Both the position numbers and the translations under genes were made by a program. Of a stretch of 6,669 nucleotides of DNA, positions 6,225 to 6,669 are shown piece by piece. This stretch comes from Acidobacteriaceae bacterium (GTDB taxonomy: Bacteria > Acidobacteriota > Terriglobia > Terriglobales > Acidobacteriaceae), in assembly GCA_003156235.1 (NCBI GenBank), contig PMGP01000288.1, positions 1 through 6,669 on the forward strand, given 5' to 3'. The stretch's first letter is position 1. Each line of letters begins with the position of its first letter. Below the pieces are notes generated by a model. It was given only the letters and a program-made list of their open reading frames with translations, ran no database searches and was not told the DNA's origin.

Positions 6225-6647
6225 ATGAAAAAGTTACGGTTTGTAATACTGCTCCTGGCCGCCGCGTCGATCTTTGCTATCCACGCACAGGCCCAGGTCA
6301 TTGTGATCGCCAACCCCGGGGTGAAGGCGACCGAAATCAGCAAGAACGATTTGCGCGATGTGTTCACCGGCGCGGCGACGGCGCTGCCGGGCGGAGGCAA
6401 CGTGGTGCCGATTCTACTCAAGGCCGGCACGGTGCACGAGGAGTTTTTGCAGGCTTACATCGGCAAGAACGACACGGCGTACCGGGCGGGCTGGCGCAGC
6501 CTGGTGTTTTCCGGCCAGGCCTCCATGCCGAAGAGCCTGGAGACGGACGCGGCGGTGGTGGAGTTTGTGGCGCATAACCAAGGCGCCATTGGGTACATCG
6601 GCAAGGCGACCCCGCATGAAGGCGTGAAAGTGCTGACAGTCAAGTAA
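6225..6647 (+). CDS. Small periplasmic PstS-like substrate-binding-domain protein, copy 2
   Basis: A 140-residue paralogue of the protein at 4479-4901, aligned without gaps and with only 14 substitutions (N3K, V12A, V13A, N50A, S53A, D56G, S58G, R59N, V77A, D106E, A115V, A119Q, S129T, A138T). The substitutions cluster in the signal peptide and a surface-like stretch at 50-59. The fold signatures ISKNDLRDVFTG, RAGWRSLVFSG and GAIGYIGK are unchanged. The signal peptide ends at AQA (21-23). The ribosome binding site aaggag lies 9 nt before the ATG, and the gene is 24 nt from porin copy 2, as in module 1. DNA at 6294-6350 is identical to 4548-4604. As for copy 1, it is about one lobe of a PstS-type protein with no transport partner nearby, and its ligand is unproven. 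Only 22 nt remain after it, so further module copies beyond the window cannot be excluded. Confidence 0.82.
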   Translation: MKKLRFVILLLAAASIFAIHAQAQVIVIANPGVKATEISKNDLRDVFTGAATALPGGGNVVPILLKAGTVHEEFLQAYIGKNDTAYRAGWRSLVFSGQASMPKSLETDAAVVEFVAHNQGAIGYIGKATPHEGVKVLTVK

Positions 6648-6669
6648 GTTGATCAAAGTCAGAAGTTAG

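Larger units (their letters stand above)
3213..6647 (+). repeat. Tandem duplication of a two-gene porin/binding-protein module
   Basis: Module 1 is 3213-4901 and module 2 is 5052-6647. Gene order, orientation, the 24-nt gap and the gap sequence (c-c/g-cggacgaaa-ggaga pattern) are preserved. Start-to-start offset is 1839 bp for the porins and 1746 bp for the small genes. The difference reflects loop deletions in porin copy 2. The arrangement shows the pair was duplicated as one unit. Confidence 0.88.

Noticed and set aside
4479..6647. A Pst-type phosphate ABC transporter operon
   Set aside because: Only small PstS-like proteins are present. No PstC, PstA, PstB or PhoU coding sequence and no Pho-box-like sequence is seen in the window.

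Overview
The window looks like chromosomal DNA of a Gram-negative, GC-rich bacterium. It encodes outer-membrane beta-barrel porins and Sec and Tat signal peptides. Short intergenic palindromes of the 'ggggctgaagcccc' and 'ggcacgactaaagtcgtgcc' type resemble sequences I associate with Acidobacteriota (Terriglobia/Koribacter-like). That placement is an inference from memory, not a demonstrated match. No tRNA, rRNA, CRISPR array, transposase or phage gene is visible.

Left part (1-2734), all genes on the minus strand. A two-gene unit starts near 2734: a nine-helix integral membrane protein (1610-2734), followed after 20 nt by a Tat-targeted Rieske [2Fe-2S] protein (1104-1589). Together they look like a small quinol-linked electron-transfer module whose membrane subunit is not a recognisable cytochrome b. 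A perfect TGTGA-N6-TCACA palindrome, the CRP/FNR-family operator pattern, lies about 60 bp upstream of its first start codon. Beyond the Rieske gene is a spacer with REP-like palindromes. Then comes kduD (157-921), a short-chain dehydrogenase of the hexuronate/pectin degradation pathway with a GTG start. More copies of the same palindromes follow it at the window edge.

Middle (2735-3212) is a 478-nt divergent intergenic region. It holds the CRP-like site, an AT-rich stretch with an 8-bp inverted repeat, and the ribosome binding site of the first porin.

Right part (3213-6647), all genes on the plus strand. A two-gene module is present twice in tandem: outer-membrane porin plus a 140-residue periplasmic protein resembling part of a PstS-type phosphate-binding protein. 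Both copies have a 24-nt gap between porin and small protein, with closely similar sequence around the ribosome binding site. The two small proteins are 126/140 identical and share a 57-bp stretch of identical DNA. The porins are 77/95 identical over their first barrel segment but clearly lower afterwards, with different loop lengths. No ABC permease, ATPase or PhoU gene is present, so the small proteins look like partners of the porins rather than part of a classical Pst importer. This duplicated porin/mini-binding-protein module and the unusual Rieske partner are the two most interesting items.
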